A stretch of 64,000 nt of DNA from Scandinavium vulneris_A (lineage in GTDB: Bacteria > Pseudomonadota > Gammaproteobacteria > Enterobacterales > Enterobacteriaceae). Made by a program: the position numbers and the translations under genes. Of the stretch, positions 22,974-32,465 are shown one piece after another. The notes beneath the pieces are model-generated. The model saw nothing but the letters and a program-made list of their open reading frames with translations, was not told where the DNA came from and did no database searches. The stretch covers positions 59,178 through 123,177 of the forward strand of contig JBKGRZ010000009.1 in the NCBI GenBank assembly GCA_046518185.1, given 5' to 3'. The first letter of the stretch is position 1; each line of letters begins with the position of its first letter.

Positions 22974-24026
22974 ATGAAAATCATGCATACCTCTGTGCTG
23001 CTTCCGGTATTACTGGGCGGCTGCAGCCTGTCTCACACAAAGCAGACTGACGTTGATGCCCGGCAATTCGTGGATGGACAGATAACCACCCAGCTGCAGC
23101 GTATTGCCGAGGCACAGAAAAACCTGCAGCAGACTTCCCGAACCGTTACACCCAAAACTCAACCGGTGGCCAGGCTTGCCTCCGGAGCAACCAGTAACCC
23201 CCCAATATCAGTCACCGGCTCTCTGCGTGGGTTGTCCGCTATCAAATCGCTTGGCACCCCGGAACCTTATTCAGTTGTCAGACTGAATGCCCGAAATCTG
23301 AAACTTGATACCATGCTACAGGCCATTATTCCCCCAGGCTGGACGCCGGATATTTCATCCGATCTGAAACGTAAATTTACCTCAACGCTCAGCATGACGG
23401 CTAACGACCAATGGCCTTATGTCCTTGAAAAATTGCTTGAGCAAAACGGCTGGGTAGCACTGATTGACTGGCCTAACAAACAGGTTTCTGTGGCATACAG
23501 GACAGCGGCGTCCTCTGCCAGTCCCCCTGCAACATCGTCACCTTTGCCACGTCCTGAACTGAGTAAATCGACTGTATCTTCCCCTGGCATGAAAAAAACC
23601 GCGTCCCCGGCGACAACACCACGTAATCCCTTCAGTGACGCGCGGGGAACAGCAAGTCCGGTAGCACCTGCCTCACTGACAGGAAAACCACTGATCACAG
23701 CACCATCGGTTCCTAAAATCACCCCGATACCAAAGCCGCTACCTGCACCAAAAGTGTGGCGCATTAGCGCCGGCAACACGCTGAAAGACGCGCTGTTCAA
23801 CTGGGCCGCGGCGGAGAAATGCACCACACCAGGGGTAAGCAACTGGACCGTTGCCTGGTTGACCTCCGTGAATTACCGGGTCGATGCCCCCCTTCAGTTT
23901 GAGGGATCTTTCCGTGAGGCACTGAACAAGCTGTTCACGTTGTACGGCACAGCCCAGGTACCGTTGTATGCCGGCGTCCGCAACGCACAGTGCGTAGTGT
24001 CAGTTGATGATAAGGAAATCCACTGA
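22974..24026 (+). CDS. pilL: PilL, type IVb pilus lipoprotein with TcpQ-like domain
   Basis: A lipoprotein signal (HTSVLLPVLLGGCSLS, cysteine near residue 17) precedes a long Ser/Pro-rich linker and two similar folded parts: LNARNLKLDTMLQAIIPPGWTPD with WPYVLEKLLEQNGWVALID, and a C-terminal WRISAGNTLKDALFNWAAAEKC ... VDAPLQFEGSFREALNKLF, the TcpQ pattern. It likely stabilises the PilN secretin at the outer membrane. Start ATG 22974 is preferred to 22911 because it begins the signal peptide. The gene overlaps no neighbour but lies 46 bases from pilM. Confidence 0.85.
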   Translation: MKIMHTSVLLPVLLGGCSLSHTKQTDVDARQFVDGQITTQLQRIAEAQKNLQQTSRTVTPKTQPVARLASGATSNPPISVTGSLRGLSAIKSLGTPEPYSVVRLNARNLKLDTMLQAIIPPGWTPDISSDLKRKFTSTLSMTANDQWPYVLEKLLEQNGWVALIDWPNKQVSVAYRTAASSASPPATSSPLPRPELSKSTVSSPGMKKTASPATTPRNPFSDARGTASPVAPASLTGKPLITAPSVPKITPIPKPLPAPKVWRISAGNTLKDALFNWAAAEKCTTPGVSNWTVAWLTSVNYRVDAPLQFEGSFREALNKLFTLYGTAQVPLYAGVRNAQCVVSVDDKEIH

Positions 24027-24072
24027 TGAACCTTCAGCCACACAAGCCGGGTAAGCCCGGGGAGGTTGGCCA

Positions 24073-24498
24073 ATGATCTACTGGATATTGTCTGCCTTTC
24101 TGGGCCTCATGGTCTGGATGAATGTGCCTCCACATGATCAGGCGGGTCAGCAGCTGCAGGAACACATTTTGAGCCAGCGAGCCGCACAGACCGTCAGTTA
24201 CATCAACGAGATCAACGACTGGCGTTACAAGAACCCTTCCCGGACAGACGGCGTTATCCCTGACAGCTCTCTGGGCTGGTCATCGGTACGGGACTTACAC
24301 AACGTGTTGCAGGCAGGTCGCGTTTATGTCTGGCAACCGGATTCGCCCGGACTGATGTCAGCTATCCTGGCACAAACCCGCCAGTCTGCGCTGGTCGGGC
24401 GGGTTGTTGCACGTCGCCTGATGGACAGCACCGGGAATGACATGCAGGTTACGGTCCCTGCCAGTATTGCAAACGGTAGCCTGGTGTACCTCAACTAA
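24073..24498 (+). CDS. pilM: PilM, type IVb pilus protein
   Basis: A 141-residue protein with an N-terminal membrane anchor (MIYWILSAFLGLMVWM) and a periplasmic remainder that matches PilM of R64 in size, position and style (LSQRAAQTVSYINEINDWRYKNPS). PilM is needed for thin pilus assembly, but its biochemical role is not defined. Located between pilL and the secretin gene. Confidence 0.85.
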   Translation: MIYWILSAFLGLMVWMNVPPHDQAGQQLQEHILSQRAAQTVSYINEINDWRYKNPSRTDGVIPDSSLGWSSVRDLHNVLQAGRVYVWQPDSPGLMSAILAQTRQSALVGRVVARRLMDSTGNDMQVTVPASIANGSLVYLN

Positions 24499-24521
24499 TC
24501 CCTCCAACCTCAAGGTTAATA

Positions 24522-26153
24522 ATGAAAATACACCTCCCCCTAACCGGGCTGGCGATGGCATTCGGCCTGATGCTGGCCGGCTGCGCCCCGTTAGAGCGCA
24601 TAGACAAAATAGACAGTCAGGTTTCTGCCTCTGAAAAGCAGGCTGACAAACATATGCAGACGCTGAAAAGTGGTTCAGTGGTGCGTGACCTGACCTCCCA
24701 GTGGATCAACCCTTACCCGTTGAATGCCCAGCCTAGCAGTAACAATCTGATCCCGCCCTGCCAGGTGGCCATCAACCGCCCGGGCAATATCACGCTGGCC
24801 GAAGTCAGTGCCTATATCAGCAAACGCTGCAAAATCCCGGTGGTTGTGACACCGGATGCGCTGGCAATGATGGCGCCCTCCGGCGGAAAGACTGAACAGC
24901 TGAGCGGCCCTATTCCCGCACCCGACCCAAATGGCATGATCCCCCTTGCATCGATGGGCGCCCCCACAAACCGGCCCGCCCCGGTAGCAACCTCAGGCAA
25001 TGTCCTCCGGGGTTTATTCTGGCAGGGAGAACTGAGTGGGATGCTCGAAAATGTCACCACGCGACTGGGGTTATCCTCCCGTTACGAGAATGGCCGCATC
25101 GCCATTTTCTACCTCGATACCCGGACATTCCCGGTGATGTTCATGGACAGCGATGCCTCCTTTGGCTCTAACACAATCAGCGGAACCACATCGTCGATGG
25201 GCGCCACAGGTGACAGCAGCGGTGGAGGCTTAAAAGGGGACTCCAATACCTCTCAGTCAACGGAAATGAAGATCAAATCCAATCTTTACGATGATGTCAC
25301 AAAAACCATCAAGACGATGTTAACGCCGGAAACAGGTCGGATGAATCTCTCAGCCGGCGTGCTGACAGTGACCGACACCCCGCGGGTACTTGAGCAGATT
25401 GGCCGCTACATCGATGACCGCAACAGAGAGCTCAACCGTCAGGTGGTGCTCAACGTGCAGGTCTACAGTGTGGAAAAACGGACTCAGGACCAGCTCGGTA
25501 TTGACTGGAACGCGGTATTCAACAGCGGCGGCATCGGCTTATCCCTGACCAATGCATTCACCGGTGCCTCGACTGATGCGCTGAGTGGCGGGATTTCCAT
25601 TCTGGATGGTAAAGGTGCGGGAACGAAGGCATTCATTAAAGCGTTATCTGAACAGGCCAACGTCAGCGTAATGACCGAAGCCTCCAGCATGACCACCAAT
25701 CTGTCAGCAGTCCCGATTCAGGTCGCGTTGCAGCAGGATTATGCCTCCAACGTCACCACGGAAAACACGGCGAATGTGGGTTCTTCCAGCAGCATAACCA
25801 AATCGACTATCACGACCGGTTTCAACATGACGGTGCTGCCGTTCCTGATGCCACAGTCGCCGAAGATGCAGTTGCAATTCGCGATCAACATGTCGGATGA
25901 CCCGACGATGCGCACGTTTACCAGCGATAACACTTCCGTTGAATTGATGAAAACGCGTCTGAAGACGTTCACCCAACGCGTCATCATGCAGTCCGGTCAG
26001 ACCCTGGTGCTGAGCGGATATCAGTCCCTGAACGATACGGCAGACCGTCAGGGTACCGGCAGTTTCCGCTTCTTTGGTCTCGGCGGCGGCGCGAACGGGG
26101 AGAAAAACAAAACCATGCTCGTCATCCTTATCACGCCTGTCATTCTGGGGTAA
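24522..26153 (+). CDS. pilN: PilN, type IVb pilus secretin lipoprotein
   Basis: The 543-residue precursor starts with a lipoprotein signal (TGLAMAFGLMLAGCAPL). The C-terminal half has the secretin domain: RQVVLNVQVYSVEKRTQDQLGIDW, then a glycine/serine-rich gate region and the final beta strands (GFNMTVLPFLMPQSPKMQLQF ... SGQTLVLSGYQ ... TMLVILITPVIL). It forms the outer-membrane ring through which the thin pilus is extruded. It abuts pilO by 3 bases. Confidence 0.93.
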   Translation: MKIHLPLTGLAMAFGLMLAGCAPLERIDKIDSQVSASEKQADKHMQTLKSGSVVRDLTSQWINPYPLNAQPSSNNLIPPCQVAINRPGNITLAEVSAYISKRCKIPVVVTPDALAMMAPSGGKTEQLSGPIPAPDPNGMIPLASMGAPTNRPAPVATSGNVLRGLFWQGELSGMLENVTTRLGLSSRYENGRIAIFYLDTRTFPVMFMDSDASFGSNTISGTTSSMGATGDSSGGGLKGDSNTSQSTEMKIKSNLYDDVTKTIKTMLTPETGRMNLSAGVLTVTDTPRVLEQIGRYIDDRNRELNRQVVLNVQVYSVEKRTQDQLGIDWNAVFNSGGIGLSLTNAFTGASTDALSGGISILDGKGAGTKAFIKALSEQANVSVMTEASSMTTNLSAVPIQVALQQDYASNVTTENTANVGSSSSITKSTITTGFNMTVLPFLMPQSPKMQLQFAINMSDDPTMRTFTSDNTSVELMKTRLKTFTQRVIMQSGQTLVLSGYQSLNDTADRQGTGSFRFFGLGGGANGEKNKTMLVILITPVILG

Positions 26154-26156
26154 GCC

Positions 26157-27458
26157 ATGAAACAACAAACGACCTGGATGCTACAGTCCGGAAGCGTCTG
26201 GCTGGTTGCCGGCCTCAGCTGGCAATATCTGCCGCTACGCGGACATCGTGGCATGCGTCTGCGTGCGAAAGAAGCTGATGCGACCCACTGGGCGGAGTTG
26301 CTGACCGATGATGGCCGGTCACAGGGAACGCTGCTCGGGACCGTGGCGTTCACGGATAAAACGGTGCTGAAGCGTGGCAGGCATTCGCTGGTTTCACTGG
26401 CGTTGGCAGCCCTGCCATCACTGCCGGCAGAAAGTTATGGCGTGTTTGCGCTGCAGTCTGGCCAGTACTGGTTTGTGGCAGTCAGTAACGGCATGTTGTC
26501 CCCCTTTGGGGATATTGTGGGTGATGAACATATCATCCGCACGGCGGTCTCCAACTTCCTGCATATCTCACCGCCACCCACGGAAGGCTGGACCGTGTTT
26601 GCCCCGCCGGGGTTCTTTCCTGGCCTACAGACGGAAGAAAAGACACTTTCTGCGCTGACAGGTAGCAAGGCTGGCCTGAGGCGCGCGCGTCTGCATAAAA
26701 CTCACAATATACAGGCGTTGTGGATGTGGGGCGCCGCTGCTGTAGCCATAGTGGGCGGGTATCTGCTGGCCACCGCCTGGCAGCAACATCAGGAAGCGGC
26801 GCGAGTGGCAGCGGCGCAGTCGGCGTTACTGGCCCGACAACACCAGGAAGGCAGCATTCCGGCTGACAGCCTGAAACCTTGGGCGAAACAGCCCCGTTTC
26901 CCGGTGATGTTGAGTGCCTGTAGCACCGTGTGGAAGGCGGCGCAGATTTCTATTGCCGGGTGGATCTTCAATACCGCGACCTGTGACGCTGAAGGCAAAA
27001 TTTCCCTGCATTACACACTGCCAAGCGGCGGAACCGTCGGGGACTTCGCGGCCCGCCTTCCCGTGATTTATGGCCCGGATATTCAGCCGGAATTTAATAT
27101 CCCGGGCCGGGCGGATGATGCTGCGTTCACTCTGGAAGTACCGTTATCAGGTCCGTCTGGCCCGGAACCTCTACTCCCGGGGAATCTGCAAATACAGCAC
27201 CTGACAAGCTATGCCCAACGCATCAATGCTCAGTTACGCATCAGTGAGCTGGATACCAACACCCAGTTATCACAGGGCACCGTGCAAAACCTCCCGTGGC
27301 GCACATTCAGCTTCACGTTCATCACCGACATTCCTCCAGACAGGCTATTTGCTCCCACGCGATTTAACAGCAGCGGGATCAGAGCGTCACGCATCATGAC
27401 CGCGCTCAAAAATAACCGTCTGGAGTACACCATTGAGGGACTTCTGTATGCCAACTAA
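26157..27458 (+). CDS. pilO: PilO, type IVb pilus assembly protein
   Basis: A 433-residue protein with a cytoplasmic N-terminal half, a single membrane helix near residues 187-206 (ALWMWGAAAVAIVGGYLLATAW) and a periplasmic C-terminal half, as in R64 PilO. It probably forms part of the inner-membrane alignment complex. The last bases overlap pilP by 11 bp. Confidence 0.88.
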   Translation: MKQQTTWMLQSGSVWLVAGLSWQYLPLRGHRGMRLRAKEADATHWAELLTDDGRSQGTLLGTVAFTDKTVLKRGRHSLVSLALAALPSLPAESYGVFALQSGQYWFVAVSNGMLSPFGDIVGDEHIIRTAVSNFLHISPPPTEGWTVFAPPGFFPGLQTEEKTLSALTGSKAGLRRARLHKTHNIQALWMWGAAAVAIVGGYLLATAWQQHQEAARVAAAQSALLARQHQEGSIPADSLKPWAKQPRFPVMLSACSTVWKAAQISIAGWIFNTATCDAEGKISLHYTLPSGGTVGDFAARLPVIYGPDIQPEFNIPGRADDAAFTLEVPLSGPSGPEPLLPGNLQIQHLTSYAQRINAQLRISELDTNTQLSQGTVQNLPWRTFSFTFITDIPPDRLFAPTRFNSSGIRASRIMTALKNNRLEYTIEGLLYAN

Positions 27459-28029
27459 CCTCCGGACAGCCGCCTGGGCCCTGTGCCTGATGTCGCTGTC
27501 CCATGGCGTTATCGCTGCACCGACCACAACCCTGCCTCCAGCCCCTACACCTGACTCGGTCGTTAAAGGTAATGAACCTGTTGAAACGCCCGACGACGCG
27601 TCGCCACCCACGGTGTTCACCCGGGTAGAAGCTGGCAGGGCGTTAAACCTCGGACAGCTCGAATCCATTCAGGCTGAAACGGTCCTGTACGAAGCGCAGC
27701 TGGCGCGTGCCAAGGCGCTGAATGAACTTCAGAAAAACGGTTATGACCGCGGGCTGGATCAGCCATTCAACCCGGCCCCGCCGGCCCTTGACGGAAAAAC
27801 AGAGGTTAAAAGCACCGCGCAGGATGCCATCCCGCCACAAATTGTGGAGATAACCGGCACCGGAAACGGCTATCTGGCCGTACTGTCACTCAGCAACGGG
27901 AATCAGGTCACCGTGCAGGCGGGTAACCGCATACCGGGTACTGACTTCGTCGTTAAACGGGTAACGCTTAACGAGGTTGTGGTCTCCGGAAACAACCAGT
28001 CACTGATGTCGCTTTCTTTTGCGGGGTAA
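27448..28029 (+). CDS. pilP: PilP, type IVb pilus biogenesis protein
   Basis: The start at ATG 27448 gives 193 residues with a Sec signal peptide (LRTAAWALCLMSLSHGVIAA), a Pro/Thr-rich linker, a helical stretch around LESIQAETVLYEAQLARAKALNEL and a small beta domain (GTGNGYLAVLSLSNGNQVTVQAG). This matches PilP, a periplasmic partner linking inner membrane proteins to the secretin. It overlaps pilO by 11 bp and is followed by pilQ after 5 bases. Confidence 0.85.
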   Translation: MPTNLRTAAWALCLMSLSHGVIAAPTTTLPPAPTPDSVVKGNEPVETPDDASPPTVFTRVEAGRALNLGQLESIQAETVLYEAQLARAKALNELQKNGYDRGLDQPFNPAPPALDGKTEVKSTAQDAIPPQIVEITGTGNGYLAVLSLSNGNQVTVQAGNRIPGTDFVVKRVTLNEVVVSGNNQSLMSLSFAG

Positions 28030-28034
28030 CACAG

Positions 28035-29525
28035 ATGCACAACAACACAGCCACTGAATTTACCTTTCTGGATAATGAGCGTGCTGGCCCACCGGTACTG
28101 TATGTGTCAGACGCGCACAGCAAGGCGTTAAGCGTCCAGTCCGTCATCGCTGGTGCGTATAAGGATCACCCGACACTTCAGATAAAACGGATCCAACTGG
28201 ATAAGTTGATGGAGCTGAAAAGCAGCATCCGTGACAGCCAGAAAGATACCCGAGAACACTCCCGCGAGCAGACCAAAGTCATTGATTTCTTCCGTCAGGC
28301 CAAGGCAAAAGGGGCCAGTGATATTCATATGTTAATCGGCATGAGTGGTGTCACGGTGATCCAGTTTCGTGTGCATGGTGATCTGGAAACTGTCATCCAG
28401 TTGGATCAGGAAGAAGGAAAAACGCTGGCCTCCACTATTGTAATGTCGATGTGCGATGTGGCGGAAAAAAGCTTTAACCCGAACCGCGCCCAGGACGGCC
28501 GTGTACGTAAAGAGTTCCTGCAGGGACTGGGGCTATTTGGCGCCCGCTATGCCCATACCCCGGCAGAGTTTGGCCTGTATGTAGTTATGCGTATTTTACC
28601 GGATGAAGGTAAGAATCCACCGACGCTCGATGAGCTGGGCTTTCTCCCGGAACAGCAGTCGCTCATTCGCCGGATGCTGTCCAGACCAGAGGGGGTGGTA
28701 ACCCTGTCCGGCCCAACAGGTTCTGGAAAAAGTACGACCCTTCGAACATTCAGTGCGATGTACCTGGCCGCGACCGGCAACCGTAAGCGCCTGATGACCC
28801 TGGAAGACCCGCCTGAAGGCGAAATCCCCGGCGCAGTACAGACGCCCATTATTGCCGACAAAAGCGACCCGGATGCCGTCAACCGCGCCTGGACGCGCTC
28901 TATTTCTGCAGCACTTCGTCTGGATCCCGATGCCATGGTGGTGGGGGAAATTCGTGATGCTAACTCGGTGCGGTCCACGCAGGCGGCGGCCAAATCTGGA
29001 CACCTGGTAAAAACCACAATACATGCGAATGACGCGGTGGGTATCCTGGACCGTCTGACTGACACCCTGGATATTCCGATGGGACAGGTTGCCGACCCGC
29101 AGGTCATGATTGGCCTCATTGCACAGCGGCTGGTGCAGCTACTGTGTCCGCACTGCAAAGAAAGTTGGGAACAGGTCAAGGCGACGCTGGATGAAGACAA
29201 GCTGGCCCTGCTGACGCGATTCTGTGAGGTTGAAAAGCTCCGTTTCCGTCATGAGGAAGGCTGTGAACATTGCTACAAAGGTGTGACGGGCCGTCGCGTT
29301 ATCGCTGAGGTCATACGCCCTGATGCACGGTTCATGGAACTATTTCGCCACAAGGGCAAGCTCGCTGCCCGCAGTTATTGGGTGAACGAGCTCGGGGGTA
29401 TCACCCGTGGCCAGCATTTGATGCGCTATCTCAACGAAGGACTGGTTGATCCGATTGATGCGGATTATATCAGCCCACTGGATGAGGACAGTCTGACCCT
29501 GCTGCCCCGGGAGAGTACGGCATGA
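28035..29525 (+). CDS. pilQ: PilQ, type IV pilus assembly ATPase
   Basis: This 496-residue GspE/PilB-type ATPase has Walker A GPTGSGKST at residues 226-234, Walker B-like and His boxes downstream (LRLDPDAMVVGEIRDANSV, VKTTIHANDA) and a Zn-binding tetracysteine made of CPHC and CEHC pairs. It powers pilin polymerisation from the cytoplasmic face. It overlaps pilR by 4 bp (ATGA). Confidence 0.94.
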   Translation: MHNNTATEFTFLDNERAGPPVLYVSDAHSKALSVQSVIAGAYKDHPTLQIKRIQLDKLMELKSSIRDSQKDTREHSREQTKVIDFFRQAKAKGASDIHMLIGMSGVTVIQFRVHGDLETVIQLDQEEGKTLASTIVMSMCDVAEKSFNPNRAQDGRVRKEFLQGLGLFGARYAHTPAEFGLYVVMRILPDEGKNPPTLDELGFLPEQQSLIRRMLSRPEGVVTLSGPTGSGKSTTLRTFSAMYLAATGNRKRLMTLEDPPEGEIPGAVQTPIIADKSDPDAVNRAWTRSISAALRLDPDAMVVGEIRDANSVRSTQAAAKSGHLVKTTIHANDAVGILDRLTDTLDIPMGQVADPQVMIGLIAQRLVQLLCPHCKESWEQVKATLDEDKLALLTRFCEVEKLRFRHEEGCEHCYKGVTGRRVIAEVIRPDARFMELFRHKGKLAARSYWVNELGGITRGQHLMRYLNEGLVDPIDADYISPLDEDSLTLLPRESTA

Positions 29526-30637
29526 TAGCCCGTTTACGCGAACAGCTGACACGTCTGCGCTCCCGTACCCCGTCATCAGACAAACTTTATGCCCGTGCAG
29601 GCCGCTGGCTGGCGCAGAAGACCTTTACCACGACAGACCGCCTGACGTTGTATGAAGACCTGGCGTTCCTGCTCGACAACGACCTGAAGGTTGAGAAAGC
29701 CCTTCAGGCCATGATTGCGAGCTACGGTGGCAAGCGCCCGCCTGTGGTGTTTTGCCTCGAAGACCTGCTCACGGCCCTGCGGCAGGGCCAGTCTGTCGAT
29801 CAAGGCCTGAGCGCCTGGGTTCCTCATCAGGAGGCCGCCATCCTCAGTGCAGGTGTGCAGGACGGTAATCTGGCCGCCGCCCTGTACCGGGCCATCGCCG
29901 TTGTGAAAGGCATGGCTGAGATGAAAACCGCCGTCATTTCTGCCCTGGCGTATCCGGGCCTGCTACTGGGTACGACATTCACCATGATGAAGATGGTGAC
30001 AGAGTATTTTCTCCCCCGGCTTGAATCTCTCGCCCCGCCCGAAAGCTGGCAGGGGACACTGTGGTGGCTGAGCACACTCTCGGCGTTCTTCGTGGGTAAC
30101 GCTATCGTGTTGGGGCTGCTCATTGTGGCTCTGATTGTGTTTGTTGTCTGGTCGATGCCCAACCTGACCGGAAAAATCCGCCAGCATGTACTGGACAGAA
30201 TGCTGCCCTGGAGCGTCTACCGCGATGTTCTGGGCGTGGCCTTTCTCCTGAACTTCAGCGCCCTGATGCGGGCAGAGGTGAAAACCGAAAGCGCGATTGA
30301 AATCCTCGGCCGCTACGCCCCTCCCTGGTTGTATGAGCGCCTGGCAGCCACGACGCGCCAGGTCAAACAGGGGAATCACCTGGGTCTGGCGTTACGAAAC
30401 GCGGGCTACAGCTTCCCCTCTCCGCGCGCCATCGACAAACTGGTTCTCCTGACTGACGGCGATAACGCAGAAATCATTATTGAAAACTTCGCACATGCCT
30501 GGCTTGTGCAAACCGTAATCCGGATCAAGCGGACAGCGACCGTGTTTTCCAATCTCGTACTGGCCACCAACGCGGCTTACATGATCCTGATTGTTCTGGC
30601 CACACAAAACCTCAACGACCTCGTGGGTGCGCATTAA
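29522..30637 (+). CDS. pilR: PilR, inner-membrane platform protein (GspF type)
   Basis: The 371-residue protein has two GspF-type cytoplasmic domains (LYEDLAFLLDNDLKVEKALQAM and later LNFSALMRAEVKTESAIEIL) separated by long membrane helices, the standard platform protein topology. It connects the PilQ ATPase with the growing pilus. Its start overlaps the pilQ stop. Confidence 0.92.
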   Translation: MIARLREQLTRLRSRTPSSDKLYARAGRWLAQKTFTTTDRLTLYEDLAFLLDNDLKVEKALQAMIASYGGKRPPVVFCLEDLLTALRQGQSVDQGLSAWVPHQEAAILSAGVQDGNLAAALYRAIAVVKGMAEMKTAVISALAYPGLLLGTTFTMMKMVTEYFLPRLESLAPPESWQGTLWWLSTLSAFFVGNAIVLGLLIVALIVFVVWSMPNLTGKIRQHVLDRMLPWSVYRDVLGVAFLLNFSALMRAEVKTESAIEILGRYAPPWLYERLAATTRQVKQGNHLGLALRNAGYSFPSPRAIDKLVLLTDGDNAEIIIENFAHAWLVQTVIRIKRTATVFSNLVLATNAAYMILIVLATQNLNDLVGAH

Positions 30638-30672
30638 GCAACCCGTTTTACTCAAAACCTAAAGGAAATAGT

Positions 30673-31266
30673 ATGGAACTTCTACGAACTCCATCCCGTT
30701 CGGCTGTGCATCGCGGGGCCATCACCCTGCTGGAAGCAGCGATTTATATTGTTATTGCCCTGGTTGTCCTGGCCATTGCCATGACGCAAGGGGGCGGCCT
30801 CTTTAACCGTAACGACGCCAGCACGGAATTTAGTAATTCAGCCGAACTGATGAGCAATGCCCGTTCGATGCTCAAAACCTCCGGCATTTATAACTTTTCG
30901 GGCGCAGATACGATGACCGGAGCGCTGATCCAATTCGGCGGTGCGCCTGCCAACATGACGGTCGTCGGAACAAAATCATCCGGCACGGCGAAGTTACAGA
31001 ATCTGTGGGGCGGTGCGGTCACATTACTCCCCGTCGCCACCTCAGGAGGACAAAAGTCTACCTTCTCGCTGACCTACGCCGCGGTCCCACAGGAAGCCTG
31101 CGTGACACTGGCCACCAAGATGAGTGCAGCACCGAACGTCGTGACAACGCAGGTGAACGGCACGACTAACAATGGGCCAGTCGCGGCGAATGCAATTGGC
31201 GCCCAGTGTACCGCCGATAATGGCTCCGTCGGACAAAATACCCTCATCTTCACCAGCAATACCTGA
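30673..31266 (+). CDS. pilS: PilS, major type IVb prepilin
   Basis: The 197-residue prepilin carries a short positive leader ending in glycine before AITLLEAAIYIVIALVVLAI, the hydrophobic N-terminal helix of pilins with the expected glutamate near position 5 of the mature chain. PilU should cleave after the glycine. The C-terminal half contains two cysteines that may form the D-region disulfide. It is the structural subunit of the thin pilus used for mating in liquid. Confidence 0.92.
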   Translation: MELLRTPSRSAVHRGAITLLEAAIYIVIALVVLAIAMTQGGGLFNRNDASTEFSNSAELMSNARSMLKTSGIYNFSGADTMTGALIQFGGAPANMTVVGTKSSGTAKLQNLWGGAVTLLPVATSGGQKSTFSLTYAAVPQEACVTLATKMSAAPNVVTTQVNGTTNNGPVAANAIGAQCTADNGSVGQNTLIFTSNT

Positions 31267-31320
31267 TGCCCGTCCTGCCGGTAGCACACAGTTACCGGCA
31301 TTTTTCTGGAGTGCATTCTT

Positions 31321-31803
31321 ATGCGGTTTTCCTTTCAACTCGTCCTTCTCAGCCTGACGGTCGCCGGCGCCATGCTGGCATCCGTTAGCGCAGAAGCGTT
31401 CTGTTTTAATGAGGCTGGCGCCCGGTACCGGGTTGACCCCTTGCTTCTTCGGGCTATCGCCCGGGTGGAAAGCAGTATGAATCCCGGAGCTATCGGGAAG
31501 AATATGGACGGGAAAAAGCTACTCAGCCGCGACTTCGGGCTGATGCAAATCAACGAACGTCAAATCCCCCAGTTGCGCGCGATGGGGGTCCTGAAAAACG
31601 AACAGGAGTTGCTGGATAACCCCTGTCTCAACGTGCAGATTGGTGCCTGGATCCTGGCAAAGCACCTGCAACAATGCGGAGTGAATTGGGAATGCCTCGG
31701 TTCTTACAACGCCGGCTTTGCTAAAAACAACTCACCACGCCGGATGATTTACGCGCGAAAAATCTACGCGACTTACATGGCATCCCGGGGAGAAGGTTCC
31801 TGA
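31321..31803 (+). CDS. pilT: PilT, lytic transglycosylase of the pilus system
   Basis: A 160-residue secreted enzyme: signal peptide (LVLLSLTVAGAMLASVSAEA), then the SLT fold with the catalytic glutamate in IARVESSMNPGAIG, the SRDFGLMQIN motif and GAWILAKHLQQ ... NAGFAKN. It opens the peptidoglycan for pilus assembly. In this gene family PilT is not the retraction ATPase of the same name in Pseudomonas. The stop overlaps the pilU start. Confidence 0.93.
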   Translation: MRFSFQLVLLSLTVAGAMLASVSAEAFCFNEAGARYRVDPLLLRAIARVESSMNPGAIGKNMDGKKLLSRDFGLMQINERQIPQLRAMGVLKNEQELLDNPCLNVQIGAWILAKHLQQCGVNWECLGSYNAGFAKNNSPRRMIYARKIYATYMASRGEGS

Positions 31804-32465
31804 TGTCTATGTATCCGGATACCTTACTTCTGACCGTGTCCGCTCTGATACTGACTCTGGCTGCCTGGCAGCTCGTCGGTCAGGCGCGGGAGTTTTTGCT
31901 GGCAAATGGTGGTCCCAGCCTGGTGCGCCTGCAGAGTATCGGTGTCGCCCTCGTATTTAGCGTGACGGGAATGATGCTGACTTACGCCGCCCTGCGTCAG
32001 CACATTAGCTGGCACGATGCCGGCCGATACATTGTGCTGCTCGCCTGGGGTATTCCCATGGTGTTACTGGATATGCGCAATTGCTGGCTACCGTTCCGCT
32101 TTACCACGGGATTCTGGCTGACAGGTCTGCTGTTAACCCTCCTGCCAGCAAGTCCACTCTCGCTGACAGAAGCCCTCGTCGGTAGCGGGGCCATGTTTAT
32201 TGCCCTCAGCTTCTTCCATGGTGCCGTCTGGCACATACGGAAAGAGGAAGGTATTGGCCGCGGAGATGTGCATCTGATCGCCGCCCTTTGTGCCTGGTTT
32301 CCCTGGCAACAGGCCTGCCTGCTGAGCGGATGGGCATTTCTGTTACTGGTGTTAACAGCCCTGATGACCAGAAAAATAGCTCAACCTTACGCCCCCTGGT
32401 TATTCGCCCTGCTGGCGATCCTTGCCGGGAACTTCTCTCAACCGACACTATCGGGTGCATTATGA
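31803..32465 (+). CDS. pilU: PilU, prepilin peptidase (A24 family)
   Basis: A 220-residue, multi-helix membrane protein with the two catalytic aspartates of type IV prepilin peptidases, in VLLDMRNCWLP and in GIGRGDVHL. It processes the leader of PilS and PilV. The N-terminal methylase-type domain is absent, as in R64 PilU. Overlaps pilT by one base and pilV by four. Confidence 0.92.
   Translation: MSMYPDTLLLTVSALILTLAAWQLVGQAREFLLANGGPSLVRLQSIGVALVFSVTGMMLTYAALRQHISWHDAGRYIVLLAWGIPMVLLDMRNCWLPFRFTTGFWLTGLLLTLLPASPLSLTEALVGSGAMFIALSFFHGAVWHIRKEEGIGRGDVHLIAALCAWFPWQQACLLSGWAFLLLVLTALMTRKIAQPYAPWLFALLAILAGNFSQPTLSGAL

Noticed and set aside
28547..29200. 217-codon minus-strand frame
   Set aside because: It overlaps the ATPase pilQ on the opposite strand and is a shadow of its codon bias.
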